From the NCBI GenBank assembly GCA_029851415.1, contig CM056742.1, positions 59,980,454 to 60,044,453 of the forward strand: a stretch of 64,000 nt of DNA, in the 5' to 3' direction. A program made the translations under genes and the position numbers. Origin of the DNA: Eretmocerus hayati. Its lineage: Eukaryota; Arthropoda; Insecta; Hymenoptera; Aphelinidae. The notes under the pieces were generated by a model that was not told the DNA's origin, did no database searches, and was given only the letters and a program-made list of their open reading frames with translations. Shown one piece after another: positions 24,257 through 37,300 of this stretch. How positions within the stretch are numbered: position 1 is the first letter of the stretch; every line of letters starts with the position of its first letter.

Positions 24257-27200
24257 CGCACAACTTGTGTTCTAATTTGCGAGTGTCTCGACGCATCTAC
24301 GCGTAGAAGAGTTGCGCTTTCAAAAATGTATGCCATGAATGAAGTATTGGCACGATTGGGATAGCTCGGTCCGATTTATTGGAATCAAACATTCGTCAGC
24401 TTATTTTGAAGGATTCTGGACAAGCTCTGAAATGAAGTAAGGTATTTTGTAGAACGTCCAAATACCTTCGAAGTACGTGGTAAGCGATAAAGAAAAACCT
24501 AGGTAGCTGAAGATAGCGGTTTGCTTGCGAAAAGACACACGATAAGTTTGTTTTGAGACTGAAGCTTGCGAGTATTCAATACTGCAATGTACTATATGTC
24601 CACAAGGGAATGAAAGTAATGCCGCACATCCGTCGTGCCTACAGTAAATACTCTTTTCCTTATCGATGAAATGGATTCAATATAAACTTGGACGATCTTT
24701 GCTAACTTTGATACGATGCAATTGCTCTGATAACATTTCAAGAGTATTTCAAGCATCCCTTAGCAGTTTTCTTACAAAATCATAAATTCTCCACAAATAC
24801 TCGTAAAAATTTTTTTTCCAGGTAATGGAAATAATATTTGCACGGAAAAGTTGCCCGAACTTGATGCAAGTTACGCAAATTATTTTACTCCTTTCTTGCT
24901 CAACAATTACGTTGTGATTATTGCTATGATTGTACATTGATCATGATTGAATTCCGGTAAAGGTGAGGCATGCATTGTGGACGAGGAATCACGTGAAATC
25001 ATTTCACATGAAAGTCCGTGAAATGTATCTAAATGACACATTCTTGAATCGAACATTTTTGAATTCTATAGAATTTTATCTTGGGCAATATATCATTCAT
25101 GATAATCGTCTAGAACGTGTGAATGATAAACGCAGAAATGCTCCATCTACAAACGTACAGTTTACAAATTCTGAATTTCAAACATCGCAGAAAGATGAAA
25201 ATCATATTCTCACTCACTATCGTCAAACACATATTATCTATCGCGAGATTACTGAAGTCTTCAATAAATTGATCAGCTGTTGATTTTACAGAGAATTTTC
25301 CTCTCATGTTTCCAACTCCAATTCTTCGTCATTCGCAGCTCACTTTGCTTCAAGTCAAGACTGTCCGACACTTTTTGCTAATGAAACTGATCGAGGGTGT
25401 AACGGTGCAGTGATAACGTTATCACGGACGATTACGTAAGGTTCCAGCTATATCACAAACATCAAATGTTCTCCAGGGCCAGTAGCATTGTCAGATTTTC
25501 CTTAGCTATGTACACCGGGGTGAAGAGCTGAAATACCATGCTGAGGTCTTGTCGATGAGGATTGGAGCTCACAGCGGACACCTGCGGAGATCATATTTAC
25601 TTTCAATAAACGTAACCAAGTCAGTGATGCACGATATATGCAGTTCTAAACTCAATTAAACATCGAATCATGCCATTATAAACTAAATAGTACCGTTGCT
25701 ATTTGGCGTATGATTTGCTGCAATAATTTTCTGCCGTGGACGTTATTTTAAGCGTCTTCGATGCGTATCCATGTGGTTTCAAAAGTATTTTACATAGTAG
25801 AGGTAGGCAGATGTTGAGGATACTATGGCTGATAGATTGTGACACGATTCGCGGAGTCGACGCTTCAAATTCTGTCTCGTCTACAGCATATTCCGCCGTT
25901 CCTCCGTTTTCGTTTTCAAACGCTATAAAATGTATCTCTCATTCTTCTTTTTCTCCGGATAAAAAACTCGAGAGACACATGTATGCCCTACAATAACTTC
26001 TATGTTAGAAAATGTAAATAGCACAGTTTCTCTTCCAGACATATTCACTTGGAAAAATCGATCACGCATGAATTGAATTGAAAATTGAATTGAAGAAATC
26101 CTTTCAAAAAACAGATAACAATTGAGAATCTATGATGATCCATCGACTCGTCATGAATTATCCATTGCCTTTGCAAATCCCTGGTCCATCAGTATACGTC
26201 ATCATGGTTGATCCATCAATTATTCGAATGGAAAGTCAATCAAGTGCGTAAGGACAAAACACACTCGTGAAATATTCGCGCGGGCGTTTCATCTGGTCCC
26301 TCACATTCAATTCGGATTCGAAAATTTCGATCTATTGATCACCAAAAGCTTGTTATGCTTTCACAAATATAACGAAGCGCAGAATATCAGCACCCTTTTA
26401 TCTAGCCCAATATCGAAGGATTCTCAGTACGCGAAAGAGTTGCTGCGAATGATCAAATTCAAATCGTCTGTGGAAAGGTGTTATAAATCAGTATTTTCAA
26501 GGAATATACCATGACTCGTATTCAGTCATAAACGTAAAATATTTGAAAACGAGGCTATGGACCGTGCTTATCGGTGTAGATTCGCAACAAGCATTTGAAT
26601 GGCAGGTGGCAACATCAAAGGCTACCTTTAGTTTCTTGTTGGAGTATTTCGCTAGCGTTTCATCCCGACATCCATCGCCTAGTCAAACTCGTCCAAAGAC
26701 ATCACAGTGAGTTGCTTACACGCCAGTCAAGATATTTTTCCAACCAGAAAAAGGACTTCAGCACAAGATTGCGTATTCTTTGCGCCAAGAGATTGACAGG
26801 GAACCAGATAGTGATTCTCGATGCAAAATCGAGTATTTCCGAAACCGCACTACCAGTTATTGCTTCTGGTCCACGCCGAAGGCGAGAGTCGACCGTTGAA
26901 TCAAGTAAGGCTGATGTTGAAACACAAACAGTTGCTTGGCCCTTCCCAAGGAAAAAGCTATAATACGGTATACGACGTTACAGCTAACCTTGGATTCTGA
27001 AAGCATAAGAAATTCTACGTACAAGTATGGACTTGTAAGAGTTTTCATTCTTGACGGTATTGCTCATCCAGTACTTGAAGAACTCGTGAAGGAAAACTCA
27101 GAGAAGTATTCGTGATAGAGAACTCAATGTGGTGATGGTGATGGAAAGGGCAATGTGGGCCTAGTGGTCGAGAACTCAGAGTGGTACTCGTGATCGAGAA

Positions 27201-27755
27201 CTCGGAGTGTTACTCGTGTACGAGAAGTCAATGGACACTGAGGATCCAGAGTCAATGTCGTAACTTCAGTCCGGATCACAAGTATCACTTTGAGTTCTCG
27301 ATATGCCACTTTGGGTTCTGGATCAGCAAGACCACCAAAAATGAAAAATTTTGAAAGTCCATATTTGAGCAAAAGAATCCCTCTTCTTTCAGCACCCGAG
27401 GTCGAAAATCCAATATTCGGCTTTGAAAAATCCTCTCTGGCTTTTCTCAAGAGTTCGGAGTTGTCTGGAAAAAATTCATGCCATTTTCGGATCCAGCGCA
27501 CGATTTTACGTAGGAATACACAGGCCAGGTCGGTGGAAAAGGGGACTATCGTTTTTTTGTGGGCCTGTGCCATCAATAGCTTGAGATTCTTACACGAGTC
27601 ACGCCTTGAAGCCGTGATGCCGAGACAAGATCAATAAACGTAACAGTTAATCATGTTTTTGTTGAAAAAAATGCACAATTCTAGAAATTCGAATTAGAAT
27701 AAAAAGGAAGTAGAAAATCTCACCATTCATTCTTCGTCGTTTGACTCTGTGTTAA
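24257..27755. other. No supported gene
   Basis: Longest ORFs are 24963-25283 (106 aa), 26595-26963 (122 aa) and 27290-27637 (115 aa) on the plus strand and 27124-27576 on the minus. None shows a domain, signal peptide or convincing splice structure. A short imprecise repetition of CTCGTGATCGAGAACTC lies around 27180-27230. Confidence 0.45.
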
Positions 27756-28885
27756 TCAGATGCACGAGCTTTTTGTACAGCTGCAGGGGTCCTCTGTATC
27801 TACGGGTATTGTCAAATCAGGAATCAAAGTATGAGCTACTTCGGCAATAAGAGGATCATACAATTGAGGTTCCTTGGTGTACTTCCTCAGTAAGCGATCC
27901 ACTACATCGGGGCCCACTGGTTTTCTGTAGTCCTTGGATCCATATTTTTCAGGGAGATGGTACAAGGTGAAGGGTCTGCCATGGATTACACCTCTGCTAG
28001 ACTGTTTTCTAATGAGATGCTTGTTCCAAAGCAATCTTGACTCATCCAGATCTTTCTGAATTAGATGGCCAAAACAGAATTGCATGCATTTTTTGTGCAT
28101 CTCACTGCCATCAAAAAGCCCTCTCTCCTCCATGCACTTGAAAAACTGGATCCAATAATCCATGGAGTGTTTTCGGAGGTGGCCCCAAAATGATTCAATC
28201 CTCTGGTTTTTTGTGCTTGTTCCGGCGTAGTAACTCTTGGGGCCAGCCAATCTATCATCATGCTTGCTCCTCAAGCATATCTGCAAAGACCCAATCAATG
28301 TATTTTCTCCTCCACAATCGGATCTTCCCATCGTTGGGACACATCGCAACTTCTTCACCGTCTTCAGATAACGATGTGCCGTCACTCTGGGGTCATTATT
28401 GGTTGTTGCGGCGACCAACCACAGAATTTTCCGCGAGTATCCATCAATGCATCCGTGGATTGGGAAACCAAATACTTTGATTTTGTCATAGCCATCAAAG
28501 GACCAGACAAAATTTGGGCCCCGGCTATTGAATTGTCTCCTTCGCAGTCGTCTTGCACGTCTGTCTGAAATTCCCTCAGGGTCTGCGATGGAAAGGATAA
28601 GATAGACTGTGTCTCGTTTGACATTCAGGTGATATACGGTCTTGAGTTTTTCATGGAGAGATCTGTACCCTAAATTGTATCCAGCCCCATGAATTTCTTC
28701 TACAATAGCACGAACAATGTCTTGAAGGTCGCTCTCTTCATATTTTTTTCTCCTGAGGCCGAGAATCGATGAAAATCTCTTGAGAGAACTGAGTGAGGTT
28801 TTAATATTGTGTTTTTTGTCAAGGAGTTTGACAATTTCGTCGTAGGTACAGTTTTTCGAAGTAATACTTCACCAGAGCTTCAGCT
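27756..28885 (-). pseudogene. Integrase-like (DDE) transposon protein with frame break
   Basis: The same minus frame stays open from about 28845 to the stop at 27756, well beyond the first listed start. N-terminal part: a helix-turn-helix-like segment (TYDEIVKLLDKKHNIKTS) and LGYRSLHEKL. Core: FVWSFDGYDKIK (first D), HGCIDGYSRK, GRSDCGGEN (second D) and NQRIESFWGHLRK (E), so the full D, D, E set of an rve-type integrase core is present. Then HLIQKDLDESRLLWNKH. Upstream, the expected start (ALVKYYFEKL) is in another frame (about 28885-28850), so one frameshift or missed splice breaks the gene. The family is frequent in invertebrates and fish, usually as multicopy transposon-derived genes. No terminal repeats seen. 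Confidence 0.7.
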
Positions 28886-31403
28886 CTTCCAGGAGATACA
28901 CAATCAGACACGATGGTATGACTGAATAAACAAGCTGGACGTAAGCAATTCCTTCTGTTGAAAATGAGAAAAGGAACGGTTTCACTGCTGATGAATTGAT
29001 GAATGAACATAAATAATGCCCAAGTTTCAGTAAAATGGTGTTTCAATATCGTTACAATCATTCATAACTTTATCACCGATGGCCATTCTATACTCTTCAG
29101 CCATCTTGCAAGAAAAATATGTAAATAATGTTTGGCAGATCAGGACATGACCATGAGCTCCTTGGATTACAGATCTACAAATGTACCCTTACACATTGGA
29201 ATTTGACAAAATTTGTTGGGCATAGTTAGTATAGAATTCAGTGATCCACAATTTGATAGGTCCCACAGATATAAGTCTCATTCTGAAATGATGTGAAAAA
29301 TTTGCTGAAGACATGACTTATTCAGAATTGTACAGGTATATATGAGCAATGATTATACAATTGTACAGGTATATATGAGCGATGATTATACTGGAACAAT
29401 CATCGGAGGGAGTACCACTGTACATGAATCATTCGAGACATGTTATCACCTTCATAATAAATCAAGACGAATTTTGTATGAGAAGAAGATGCAACCACTC
29501 ACCTGGTTGGTATGGTCTCAGAAATAAATACAAGTTCAAGTGGACTGATGTTTTAGCAACCACAAAAATGTTCACAGTTGGCAGCCCTCTTGAAGTAAAA
29601 GTATGTAAATGGATTCTGGGACTTTGCGGCTCAATGCACCATCATCAATTCCTTGGTTTGCAGTTATGTGGGTGCTACCCATTTACACTGTAATTTGGAA
29701 AAATGAATTGGTCAGAGTGAGTAGAAAATTCAGTATTACACAATTTGATAAATTCCACCGATATAAGTTTAATTTTGAATGAAGTAACAAACTAACTCAA
29801 GATATGATTGAGTAACAATTGATCATGCGTACTCAATAATAAGATTGTAATCAAGCAGTAGAGAGAGCACGACTACTGACACATAGTGACTAGAGACATT
29901 ACGCCAACTCGTTTTTCACCAAAGAAGTATGTTAATTGTTGCCTCGAAAACAATATCAAGTCAATCAACTAATGGTTCTTGCTGATAAGGCATACAGCCC
30001 ATTAGCTTATACTGATGCAAATACATATAATGAGGTGGAAGCTTACTCCTGGCAAACAATGAAAAAATATAATTACGCTCAGAACATGAGTTGCTTTCTG
30101 GTGAATTTAAATGCAATTGAGGGAAACAAAATTCTCCAATACATATGCCTATCACACAAACACCATTAACATGATGCTAATCATGATATGTCAAGAGCTG
30201 AGTTCTCATGATAAACTTACCTGAGAGTCAAAATCCCGCAGATCATTCCAAATTTTGTTTCATAAAAATCTATCAACACAGCGTGATAGAAACTCAAAAA
30301 AATAGGTGGGATCCGTTTCAGAGAATAAAACTCGAGTATCATTCCAATGATACCATAACCTCACAGCACTATTTTCACTGATTTGTAGAATAAAATCCTC
30401 TCAAAACCATTAGCGAGGTTCGGATTTGTCACAAAAACTATGCAAACATCCACCGAGACTGGCAACCACTTTTAATACTCGGGAAACCAGGAAAATCAAT
30501 TTCTCAAATTTGCTCCGCTCAGGATTGGTAGTCCATAACACGACACCTTAACTTTGCGATGTGTCACACACAGGGTTGGGATGAAAAGAATTTCGAGAGT
30601 CCACCCCCCACTCTACCTCCCAGAAAGCGGCACCCGCCCCTCTCGCGCTACTCCTCCGCCGCCGCCTCGGAGAAAGCCGTCTGCTTTTCGTAACGTTGAT
30701 GTAGTTTAACCTTTTTGACGAACGTGATAATGGATATAACAACGAGTTACGAAAAGTCTGCAAATTAGCGGCAGTGTCTCTACTTTATGAAAATAAATAG
30801 GATATAGCTATTAGGAAGATAATGAGGCTGATTGAATTCCACAAAGAATTATCTACACGCTCTGCTCATCTCTCTCCATCAGCTGATATTTCTATTGAGT
30901 GAAGATCACAGATATGGTCCATTTTGAATTTGAAGCTGGATTTGATGTTATAATAATTATATACATCAAAATTAGTTCTACAAGTGACATGATGGAATAA
31001 TGCTCAAGTACTAGAATTCTAATTAGCAAGAATGTGTTTCTACATTATCAGATAAGTGCATTTCTTTTTCTCGCTTCCACTGAATGTGTATACACTTTGA
31101 ATTTGACACTCTGTGCAGATCTTCTTTCTTGTTTTTAGGTGACTGGCATACTTGATTGCAAAAGTTTTTCATGTGTGACTTTTGGATAGACTGATACAGT
31201 TATCTTGTGCGACAATCTTCATCAAGAAAGTGAATGTGACCGATGAATACTGGCGTTTCTCAATCTTGATCCATTCATTTGCCAACACATACACGTATAT
31301 CAGTTCCAAATAGTTGTTGAGAATTAAAGTTCTCACTTCCTCAACGCATGAATACGAAACTGTCTTTACTGCAGATATTCATTTTAAAAAATTGTAGATA
31401 AAA
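28886..31403. other. No supported gene
   Basis: Low-complexity AT-rich sequence with a short tandem duplication at 29327-29391 and a GC-rich patch near 30600-30680. ORFs at 29382-29693 and 29936-30169 have no recognisable content. Confidence 0.45.
29327..29391. repeat. 33-bp tandem duplication
   Basis: ATTGTACAGGTATATATGAG plus CAATGATTATACA at 29327-29359 is repeated at 29360-29391 with one substitution (CAATG to CGATG). Confidence 0.85.
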
Positions 31404-31454
31404 AGTTCTCGAATAATCAAAGCAACCCCAAGTTGCTTTGATTATTCGAGAACT
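31404..31454. repeat. Perfect 23-bp stem hairpin
   Basis: AGTTCTCGAATAATCAAAGC plus AAC at 31404-31426, a five-base loop (CCCAA), and the exact inverse at 31432-31454. The absence of mismatches points to a recent origin or conservation of the stem. It is too short and too perfect for a typical microRNA precursor. Confidence 0.8.
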
Positions 31455-32536
31455 CAATAAAGATTGAGAACGACCTAATTATACGTTAAACATGCATGAC
31501 AAGTCACCTATACCATGAGCTTCATTAGTTACATGTAATTCCTATTATCTTCCAGATTCGGTAGGTCTCAATGCTTTTCCTATTGAATGAGCTCAATGAT
31601 AATATGTGTCCCACCTATGTATCATATTAGTTGAATCAGTTCTTGAGACATTGTAGACTTGAGAAGTGCAAAATATTTATTTTTACAAAAGTATTACAGA
31701 TTTTGATATCACTTTTGGATTATGTACAATTCCTCAGCCTCCGTGAGTTTTGAAGATTCAACAAATGATACAGCACACCTATACGAACAAAGTGAATCAT
31801 CATTCATGATTCCATGAGAAATATCATCAAGTCAGAAGTCAAGTATCACCTGTGACTGCATAGCATGACCATGAATGGAATGCCTCAGAGTATTTCTGCC
31901 AGCTCCAAAAACAACCCAAGTTTCAGCGAATACTGGCTCAATGTATGAATGCTGCATGCACATACTGACTGGGTCATCTTAAGCAAGTCGGATTATATAG
32001 AATACAAGATTCAAGCGAATCAATTTCATCCAAAAATGATTGAGTTGAGATTTGTTTGTAACGTACAAACACATAGGGCTGATCTTAATCCAATGAAATG
32101 TACAGGGTGTGTTGAAATCTGTTGGGATAAGCCACTTATGAAAACTCAATTTTCTCAAAGTGATACTTTTCATTCATTTTTCATTCTTTAAGCTGTAAAT
32201 TCTTCTGAGAGACAGTTCCCTTAATGGAGCTGTTGCAGATGGGAAAACCTTATTTTCGACACTTGGCGTTGAAATTGCAAAAAAAACTGCAAAAAAATCT
32301 GAGTCTTTAGATGACTCTATACCGATGGCATAGATGACCCCCAAAAGTCATTTGGAGCTCATAGGTCAAGTATCAAACAGAGTTTGGTATCACTTGTAAA
32401 AATAAGACCCTGATCCAGATTATTGTCTCTGCTCTAGCGGACTGATTCACCATTTTGGGACACCTTGTATGAGTAAACTGTATATTCTGGAGTATACCAT
32501 ACCCTACGCGTGTGCTTGTGTTGTTTTTGAGTCAAT
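31455..32536. other. No supported gene
   Basis: AT-rich; the ORF at 31949-32191 has no domain. Confidence 0.4.
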
Positions 32537-32913
32537 TCATCTACGGCGTCTGTTGAAATGTTGCAGGCACAAGAAACATTTCGTCTCAAGTTTCCTGCCC
32601 ATAGATGTAGCGCAAGATAGATGATAGAATCTTAGACAGGTATCGCAAGTGTAAATCACTCCGACTCGTCTTCTGCAGCCACAGTAAATGCAACGGTCAT
32701 TCATGGACTCAGATTCTTTTATAATTCTGGCAGCATTTTTTTGCCGATACGTTTCTGGGTTGAAATCTTTATCAAAAGCCACGTCTCTTCCTTGAACGTC
32801 CATCATATCAATATCAAAATCACCACAACTATGCCCATCTTCTTGATACTTCCTCTCAAAAAGTGCTCGCGTCCGCACGAAATCCTTTTTGTCCGCTATT
32901 GAATTTCTTATAC
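32537..32913 (-). CDS. PHD-finger protein, probable last exon
   Basis: The frame enters through an acceptor (ATTACTTCAG, exon from 32913) and runs to a stop at 32537, giving about 124 codons. The C-terminal half is a zinc finger with the C4-H-C3 pattern: CIYCGC, then YTCDTCLRFYHLSC, then CFLC. That spacing and the FYHLSC core fit a PHD finger, usually a reader of histone tails or a protein-interaction module. The N-terminal half is acidic and charged (DIDMMDVQGRD). The chain ends in RRRR right after the finger. Upstream exons are not visible and no start codon lies in this exon. It could be a host gene's end or part of a transposon protein; PHD fingers occur in both. No frame damage is seen. 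Confidence 0.5.
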
Positions 32914-33027
32914 CTGAAGTAATATTTTTCGATTAGTGCAGGATTATGAGTTATTCAGAGAATTTGCAGAATTATGTGATAAGGCAAGTTTGAGAGCTGT
33001 GATGAAAGTTCTATAGAATACATATCA

Positions 33028-33673
33028 CCCAGTGTACACCGTTTGTTCCCGAAACGTACCACAGATGGTTGCCGTCGGAACTGAGGAACCTCTAGCCAAG
33101 TGTACGACCCCCCTGCAACTTCGTGGGTGGATACAAATGTCCGCAAGCGATTACGTTCCCACAACGTTGTATAATGGTTCACGGAACCTTTTCGTGGTTC
33201 CGTGATGGTTTTGGCTATACGTTTCTTCTGTAACCAAAAACCGAAACAACTTTTTGTTAAATGAATAGGAAAATTGCTCTTTCAATTCTTTCTTTTGCGG
33301 CCTCGGGATATTCAATAAGAGTCTCATTGCCTCCTTTTCATGGACTAACCATGTTTGTGACCGAGCTAAGTCAAAGAAATTGAACGGATAGCTTGGAACG
33401 TAAGAAACAAAATAAGCAATACTTTTATTTATGTAAAAAAAAATTGTTCAAGTTCCTGGGCGCAGAGGAATCGTATCCAGAATCATTACAGAACGATCTA
33501 ACAGTTCCGGAAACCACTACACAACGCCGAGGGAACGTAAGCGATTGCGGACATATGTATCCACCCACGATGTTGCAGGTGGGCCGTAGAAACGCTTGGC
33601 CAAAGGTATCTCAGTTCCATCCGGAACCGTCTGATAATGTGGTACGTTTCGGGTACGAATGATGTTCACTGGG
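33028..33673. mobile_element. 646-bp MITE, family A relative
   Basis: CCCAGTGTACACCGTTTG at the left and the inverse ending GTTCACTGGG at the right, with TA at 33674-33675 and CA where the left TA is expected. It shares CCCAG, GAAACGTAC and ATGTCCGCAAGCGA with the MITE at 23193-23761, in the same order, so the two are diverged members of one family. Confidence 0.7.
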
Positions 33674-34091
33674 TATGTACCCAGCTGCAGACAGTGCGTT
33701 TTCTTCATTAAACAAGTGCCAACGTTTAATCCGGGTTTTGTGAAGAATCGCGTTTTCCGGGCGAGGTACGTGAGCTTTTCATAGCCTGTGACGCAAAATC
33801 TTGCTGTTCTTAAGAAGCAGGTCAGAAATATATTGTGTCCAAACGACATGAAGAATTCACCAAAAACGAATTGATGCGACGAATAATTTTTACTCCCGTG
33901 TATCGAACTATACTTCTCAATAAATTTGTGAGTAATAGTCGTTAAACTGTGCGCAATAGTACATTACTCAAGGCGCAGCCGAGAGCGATAAAAATCCGGG
34001 AGGTGATCGTCCTCTTCACTCCTCGATTGCGTATTTTACTTTTTACTACGAGGGAACGGAAATTCGCGTTATTTACCCTGCGCAAAGCGGG
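33674..34091. other. No supported gene; target site of the LTR element
   Basis: AATAGTACATTAC at about 33953 repeats the flank of the double-hairpin units, without the hairpin. The last four bases (CGGG, 34088-34091) are the left copy of the LTR element's target duplication. Confidence 0.5.
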
Positions 34092-34384
34092 TGTGACGTG
34101 GGTAGGCGCTTTCAGAATGAACACGAGTTTCAGTAAATGCGTGACTTTAATATAAGAGATGATTAAGAAGTGAGAGAGAGTGTCCGAATGGGTTGATTGG
34201 TCTGAGCGGTCTGACGCGGCGAGGCCCGTCGTCCACGACGATGGGTCGCGACGCGCCTTTGCGCTTTGGGGGGAAACGCGCGAGTTTCCGTCAGGAAAGC
34301 TGACGATGCACTTGCGACGGCTGGTGCATCGTCGGCGTGGCGCGGGGAGGTGAGAGTCTCATGCTCGAAACTCCCCACGTCACA
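34092..34384 (-). repeat. 3' LTR
   Basis: 293 bp, same sequence as the 5' LTR. The bases just upstream on the minus strand (ACTCCGGCCAGGCACGCA) are not purine-rich, so no polypurine tract is evident. Confidence 0.9.
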
Positions 34385-37300
34385 TGCGTGCCTGGCCGGA
34401 GTCTCGCATCGTCCCGATGCGGTGACCTATATTATAATGTTACAGCTGTTGTGGCCTCTTGGACGGCCTTCAATTCATATGTTTTGGAATCATATAATGG
34501 AGTAGCGCTCGCACGAACGAGCGTGTGTTAGTATTAGTGTGTGTATGAAATCATGTGAGAGCGAGAGTGTCGTTGTTCGTGATTGTCGCGTATACATTTC
34601 ATATTATATCGCGAACTCTCTCTCGGTATAATCGTTTAGACTTAAATACTTTCATTCTCTTATCTCTAATTTTACAAAATGGGATTTTTTTCACAATTGT
34701 TATTATTAGAAGTATGAGAAATATTTTACAAAAGTTTTCAAAATTATGGAAAATATTCGATAAAATTTTCAGGAAAATTATTAACAATAAATTATTTATA
34801 AACAATATTCTCTAAACCTATTGTTACTCATATGAGATTCTATATCTCTAATCGATAAAAAATTTCCCAACAAGGTTCATTTTTAAATGAACAATTCCCT
34901 GAATGTTATTACTAAATTATACAATAAACAAACAATATACGTAATATAATTGTCCATAGTTGGGTATTTCCAAACGTGAGATTTGTTAAATCCGAAATTT
35001 GGCTCAATAATGATCTGAGAAAAGAGCTCGACTATTCCTATCGGTCTTTCCTTATGCGTTCCTTCGCTTCTCTGGTATACAATAGGTATACTATATATAG
35101 CTATATACTGCTATAGTTGGTCATCGCATTGAGAAATTTTTATCGCTTGCAGCTGTGGGATCATTTTCCATCAGCCGCAAGAAATACTTTTTCTTTCTTG
35201 AGATGATTGTAAATCTCATTTCGATTCTAATATTATAATATTTTTGGACCAATTATTACATGGAGTTTTGGTTCAAAAAACCTGGCAAATGGTTCTCTCG
35301 AAAGATGAAATTGTGAATTTTGCACTGTGACAATTTTCAAAATCTGCTTTTTCTGGGAATTTTTAATCAGATGGTCAGATAGTCCTTGGAAAGACCTTTA
35401 ATTTAAGCGTTTGAACGTCAAAATCGGATCAAAATTGACCGAGTTATGACGGTTTTTTGGATACTCTGATTTACTCACGGGAAACTGTAATTTTTCTGGG
35501 TTTCCACTCTATTGTGGTGATTTGAAAATTTTTGGGTAGTCGGTCGGTTTTGATTCTACTAGTATATGATATAAGAAGTATTCATACCAATTTTCAAGTT
35601 GATATCGTCATAACTTTTCGATATATAACAAAATACGCACTCATATTTAGTGCCGACGGCAAATTTTTGAATGTAATTTGGACCATATAACATTGTGGTC
35701 TCAAAATTTTTCTAATCAATCATGGGTTTCTGTCGTTGGTCTTACTTCAAGTTATTACATCAATCAATCTATCTATTACAATTACACTACGAAATTTGAA
35801 TTCTGAGGTGAGAAATTTGAGTTTTCGCATACCAAAGATTTTCGAGCCGAAACCCTACATTTTTTCTTTAAAATTCTGTGATCTCATTTTTGAAGCTTCT
35901 AATGGTGTTTGTAGCTATTAATACACTTAGTTATATAGATTTGTCACAGTAATAACCGTTCACAACCGTGATTTGAGCAAAATTCATGTCGAGGTATCGA
36001 CTTCTTCAGTTAAAATACGCATTTTTCAGCTATTTTTCGATGGAAACTCATAACGTCTTAAATTCAAATTTTAGCTTCTCTGCATTTCTTTTGGCTATAC
36101 AAATGATGAATACAGTTAGTTTTGGATGTTATCTACCTCATCTAATCGTGATACGCAACAATTTATGCGTTTTGGGACTCTACTTTTCGAAATTCTGTAG
36201 TTGTCTTTTTTGAACGAAATGACTCGACTTTTGGCCGTTTTTTCGACTTTGAGCTAGGTGTGGGGTTCAAAGTGACCCTGTATGTGTTTGTGTGGGTACC
36301 TGTGTGTGTAGTGAAAGTGACCTGCTGTGTTTTGTGCTGAGTTTCGGCGATTTGTGGCGCGGGTGATGTGTCACGCGGTGAAAAGTGGTCTTGCCGTGTG
36401 TAATTCTGGTGCACCGCGGTGCAAGTTATAGCTCCGGAACAAAACGTCCGATCGAGCTGAAATTTGAAAGAGTGGCTCCTTACATGATAAGGATGATGGC
36501 TCAACAAAATTTTTTGAAAAATTTTGAAAATTCGGCGAAATTGATTTTCGTGATTTGGGGCATGGTCGTAACCCGATCCTACTGATATGCTTCGCAACGC
36601 AACGGTCGTCTTTCGAGACCGTGCCGTGCTGAGTTGTCATATCCAGCCTCCGAAGGAGACTTATATACTTCGCTTTATTCAGTTGACCCATGGTATGTAC
36701 AGTGTTGCCTACTTCGTTTCTCTTAATAGTTGATAACGGAGCCCGTGGTCTGAGTTTGTTCTTCTAACTCTGAAGTTGCTCGATCCCGGTTCTTGATGTC
36801 AAATACCGACATCGGCAGTGCCAATCTGGCTGTCTCCCCGGACAGATCCGCGTGTTCGAGCTCTCAAGATTTTTCGAGTTTCTCTCTGGTTCTGCTCAGT
36901 TTCCGAGCTTTTCCGAGGGCTTGAATTTGCCGTGTTTTGTGAATTGTGATGCTAGTGTATGTGAAGAGTGTCCCACGGTGGTTGTGTTTTGTGTGAATTG
37001 CTGTACTTGCTGCGCTGCTGGGTGCTGTCTGCTCGGACGGGTGAAGCTTAGGAACGCGATCCGGGTCCGCGTTCTGGACCGTGTATATAGCACTGCGGTC
37101 CGAATGCGGTCGCGGAACGTGACCTGGCATTCTCAACTTTGCGTGCCCTGCCATCGCTTTCTGCTCTTGGGGATATCCACCCCATGCAGATTTTTGTTCA
37201 GCAATGTGTTTTTGGATTGCACCTTTACGTGTGGTGAGTACCTCTCGGTAATTGTGATTCTCGATCGTGTTGTGTGACTTGTGTGGGCGATGTATGTAGT

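Noticed and set aside
27124..27637. Opposed 150-aa and 115-aa ORFs
   Set aside because: No domain and no splice context; complementary open frames of this size occur by chance in such sequence.
34163..34378. 71-aa ORF present identically at 34163-34378 and 48628-48843
   Set aside because: It lies inside the two LTRs; its identity reflects LTR identity, not a gene pair.
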